Below are positions 63,167-64,000 of a DNA stretch of 64,000 bases, piece after piece. Numbering within the stretch: the first letter of the stretch is position 1; the number at the start of each line of letters is the position of its first letter. Source of the DNA: Lawsonella sp012842085. GTDB taxonomy: Bacteria; Actinomycetota; Actinomycetes; Mycobacteriales; Mycobacteriaceae. The stretch spans positions 868,001 to 932,000 of the forward strand of contig DAINXV010000001.1 of assembly GCA_036749735.1 (NCBI GenBank), read 5' to 3'. The notes beneath the pieces were generated by a model, which saw only the letters and a program-made list of their open reading frames with translations, was not told the DNA's origin and made no database searches. A program made the position numbers and the translations under genes.

Positions 63167-63946
63167 TTACGCAATTAGCAGATAGACACCAGCGGCGATG
63201 GCAGCACCAATCATCGGACCAACGGAGGGGTGAATGGCCCACTTCCAGGGGTCGCGGCCCTTGCCCTTAATAGGCAGCATGTAGTTGTATACGATGCGCG
63301 GACCAAGGTCACGCACCGGGTTGAGCGAGTAACCAGTGGGGGATCCGAGGCTGATACCGATTGCCACAATGATGGAGGCGACGGCTGCGTAGGTCAGAGT
63401 TCCCAAGTTGGGTGCCGGGTTGCCCCAAATGGCAACCAGGATGAAGAGGATGAGAACAAATGTAGCAATGGTCTCTGTGACGTGGTTCCAGAACGGGCTG
63501 GGAACTGCGGGGCGGGTGTGGAAGACGTTGCCGATGGTGGCGTTGTCGCCGGATTCGGTTCCGTCCTCGTTGTAGTAGTTGGCGTCGAACTGCTTCTTGA
63601 AGGCAGCCCAGGCGAGGAAAGCACCCACCATGGCGCCAAGCATTTGTCCAATGAAGTAGAAGATGAAAGCACCCCAGGGGATTGCGCCCGTAATGCAGAA
63701 CGCGAAGGTGACGGCTGGGTTAATGTGGCCGCCGGTGGGGTGGGCGATGGATGCGCCTGCGAAAACACCAAGTCCCCATCCAAACGTGATGAGGAGCCAA
63801 CCGGTGTTGCGTGCGTAACCTGTGCGGAGAATGTTAGAAGCAACAACACCGTTACCAAGCAGTAGGAGAATCATCGTGCCGAGAAATTCCCAGCCCATGA
63901 TCTCTAGTACGGTGAGTTCTTGTCCGTTGATGAGATACGTAAGCAT
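63167..63946 (-). CDS. glpF: Glycerol facilitator (aquaglyceroporin)
   Basis: 259 residues from ATG 63946, with AAAGGTGA upstream; the frame continues to 63982 but passes through the ribosome site. Six spans and the two pore loops are visible: GGHINPAVTF (NPA) and YSLNPVRDLGPR, where the second box reads NPV instead of the usual NPA. The Asp after Arg (RDLGPR) is the glycerol-channel mark that separates GlpF from water-only channels. It lets glycerol enter by diffusion and is trapped by GlpK from the next gene. Start lies close to the right window edge, so its promoter is mostly outside. Confidence 0.93.
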   Translation of the reverse strand: MLTYLINGQELTVLEIMGWEFLGTMILLLLGNGVVASNILRTGYARNTGWLLITFGWGLGVFAGASIAHPTGGHINPAVTFAFCITGAIPWGAFIFYFIGQMLGAMVGAFLAWAAFKKQFDANYYNEDGTESGDNATIGNVFHTRPAVPSPFWNHVTETIATFVLILFILVAIWGNPAPNLGTLTYAAVASIIVAIGISLGSPTGYSLNPVRDLGPRIVYNYMLPIKGKGRDPWKWAIHPSVGPMIGAAIAAGVYLLIA

Positions 63947-64000
63947 ACGGTCACCTTTGGGTATAGAAGAATGGGAGATCATTTAGTCACTAGACCAAAG

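Overview
The window reads as chromosome from a high-GC Gram-positive bacterium of the order Mycobacteriales (mycolate-type actinobacteria). Evidence: the gene order pheA - histidine phosphatase - septum-formation protein - serS matches the Rv3834c-Rv3838c neighbourhood of Mycobacterium tuberculosis as I remember it; there are FadD32-type fatty acyl-AMP ligases, a DUF732 lipoprotein, an LCP cell-wall ligase, a mycobacterial-type GabD2 and IdeR/DtxR iron boxes. A small-genome, lipid-loving skin relative such as Lawsonella would fit, but that is a guess. There are no rRNA, tRNA, CRISPR or insertion-sequence features that I can see, and no gene-free stretch exceeds 300 bases.

Layout. 1-7.6 kb: envelope and secreted proteins (truncated membrane protein, GH25 lysozyme, two membrane proteins of unknown role, a secreted CocE-type peptidase/esterase) and a GalT-like protein. 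7.7-19.4 kb: housekeeping and envelope genes (S4 RNA-binding protein, frameshifted gabD2, RecB-like nuclease, DUF732 lipoprotein, sodA, secreted lipase, Tat esterase, DUF5926 protein, LCP protein). 19.4-25.1 kb: the pheA-serS block. 25.2-29.2 kb: two low-complexity membrane proteins, a second secreted lipase and a class A beta-lactamase-like lipoprotein.

29.4-54.0 kb is the centrepiece: an apparently iron-regulated nonribosomal peptide cluster. A promoter overlapped by an iron box drives two very large synthetases. Protein 1: fatty acyl-AMP ligase, ACP, Cy1, A, PCP, Cy2, methyltransferase-like domain, PCP, Cy3, PCP. Protein 2: TubC docking domain, Cy4, A with embedded methyltransferase, PCP, thioesterase with a cysteine in the nucleophile position. 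They are followed by a saccharopine-dehydrogenase-like enzyme, a thiazolinyl imide reductase (Irp3/YbtU/PchG family) and a type II thioesterase. A second iron box precedes a pair of half-size ABC transporters of the YbtP/YbtQ or IrtA/IrtB kind, a small secreted protein and an ABC-2 exporter. The architecture predicts a yersiniabactin/pyochelin-like polythiazoline metallophore whose starter is a fatty acid rather than salicylate. No salicylate synthase or stand-alone aryl-AMP ligase is present in the window.

54.1-64 kb: a secreted PAP2-type phosphatase, a LIP-family secreted lipase, two tandem FadD32-like ligases and the glpF-glpK glycerol uptake operon. Several secreted lipases/esterases together with glycerol uptake and fatty-acid activation suggest a life on host lipids (inference).

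Two genes, gabD2 and the first synthetase, are broken by an apparent single-base loss in or next to a G-rich run. Both read through perfectly when one base is restored, so sequence error is as likely as true inactivation.
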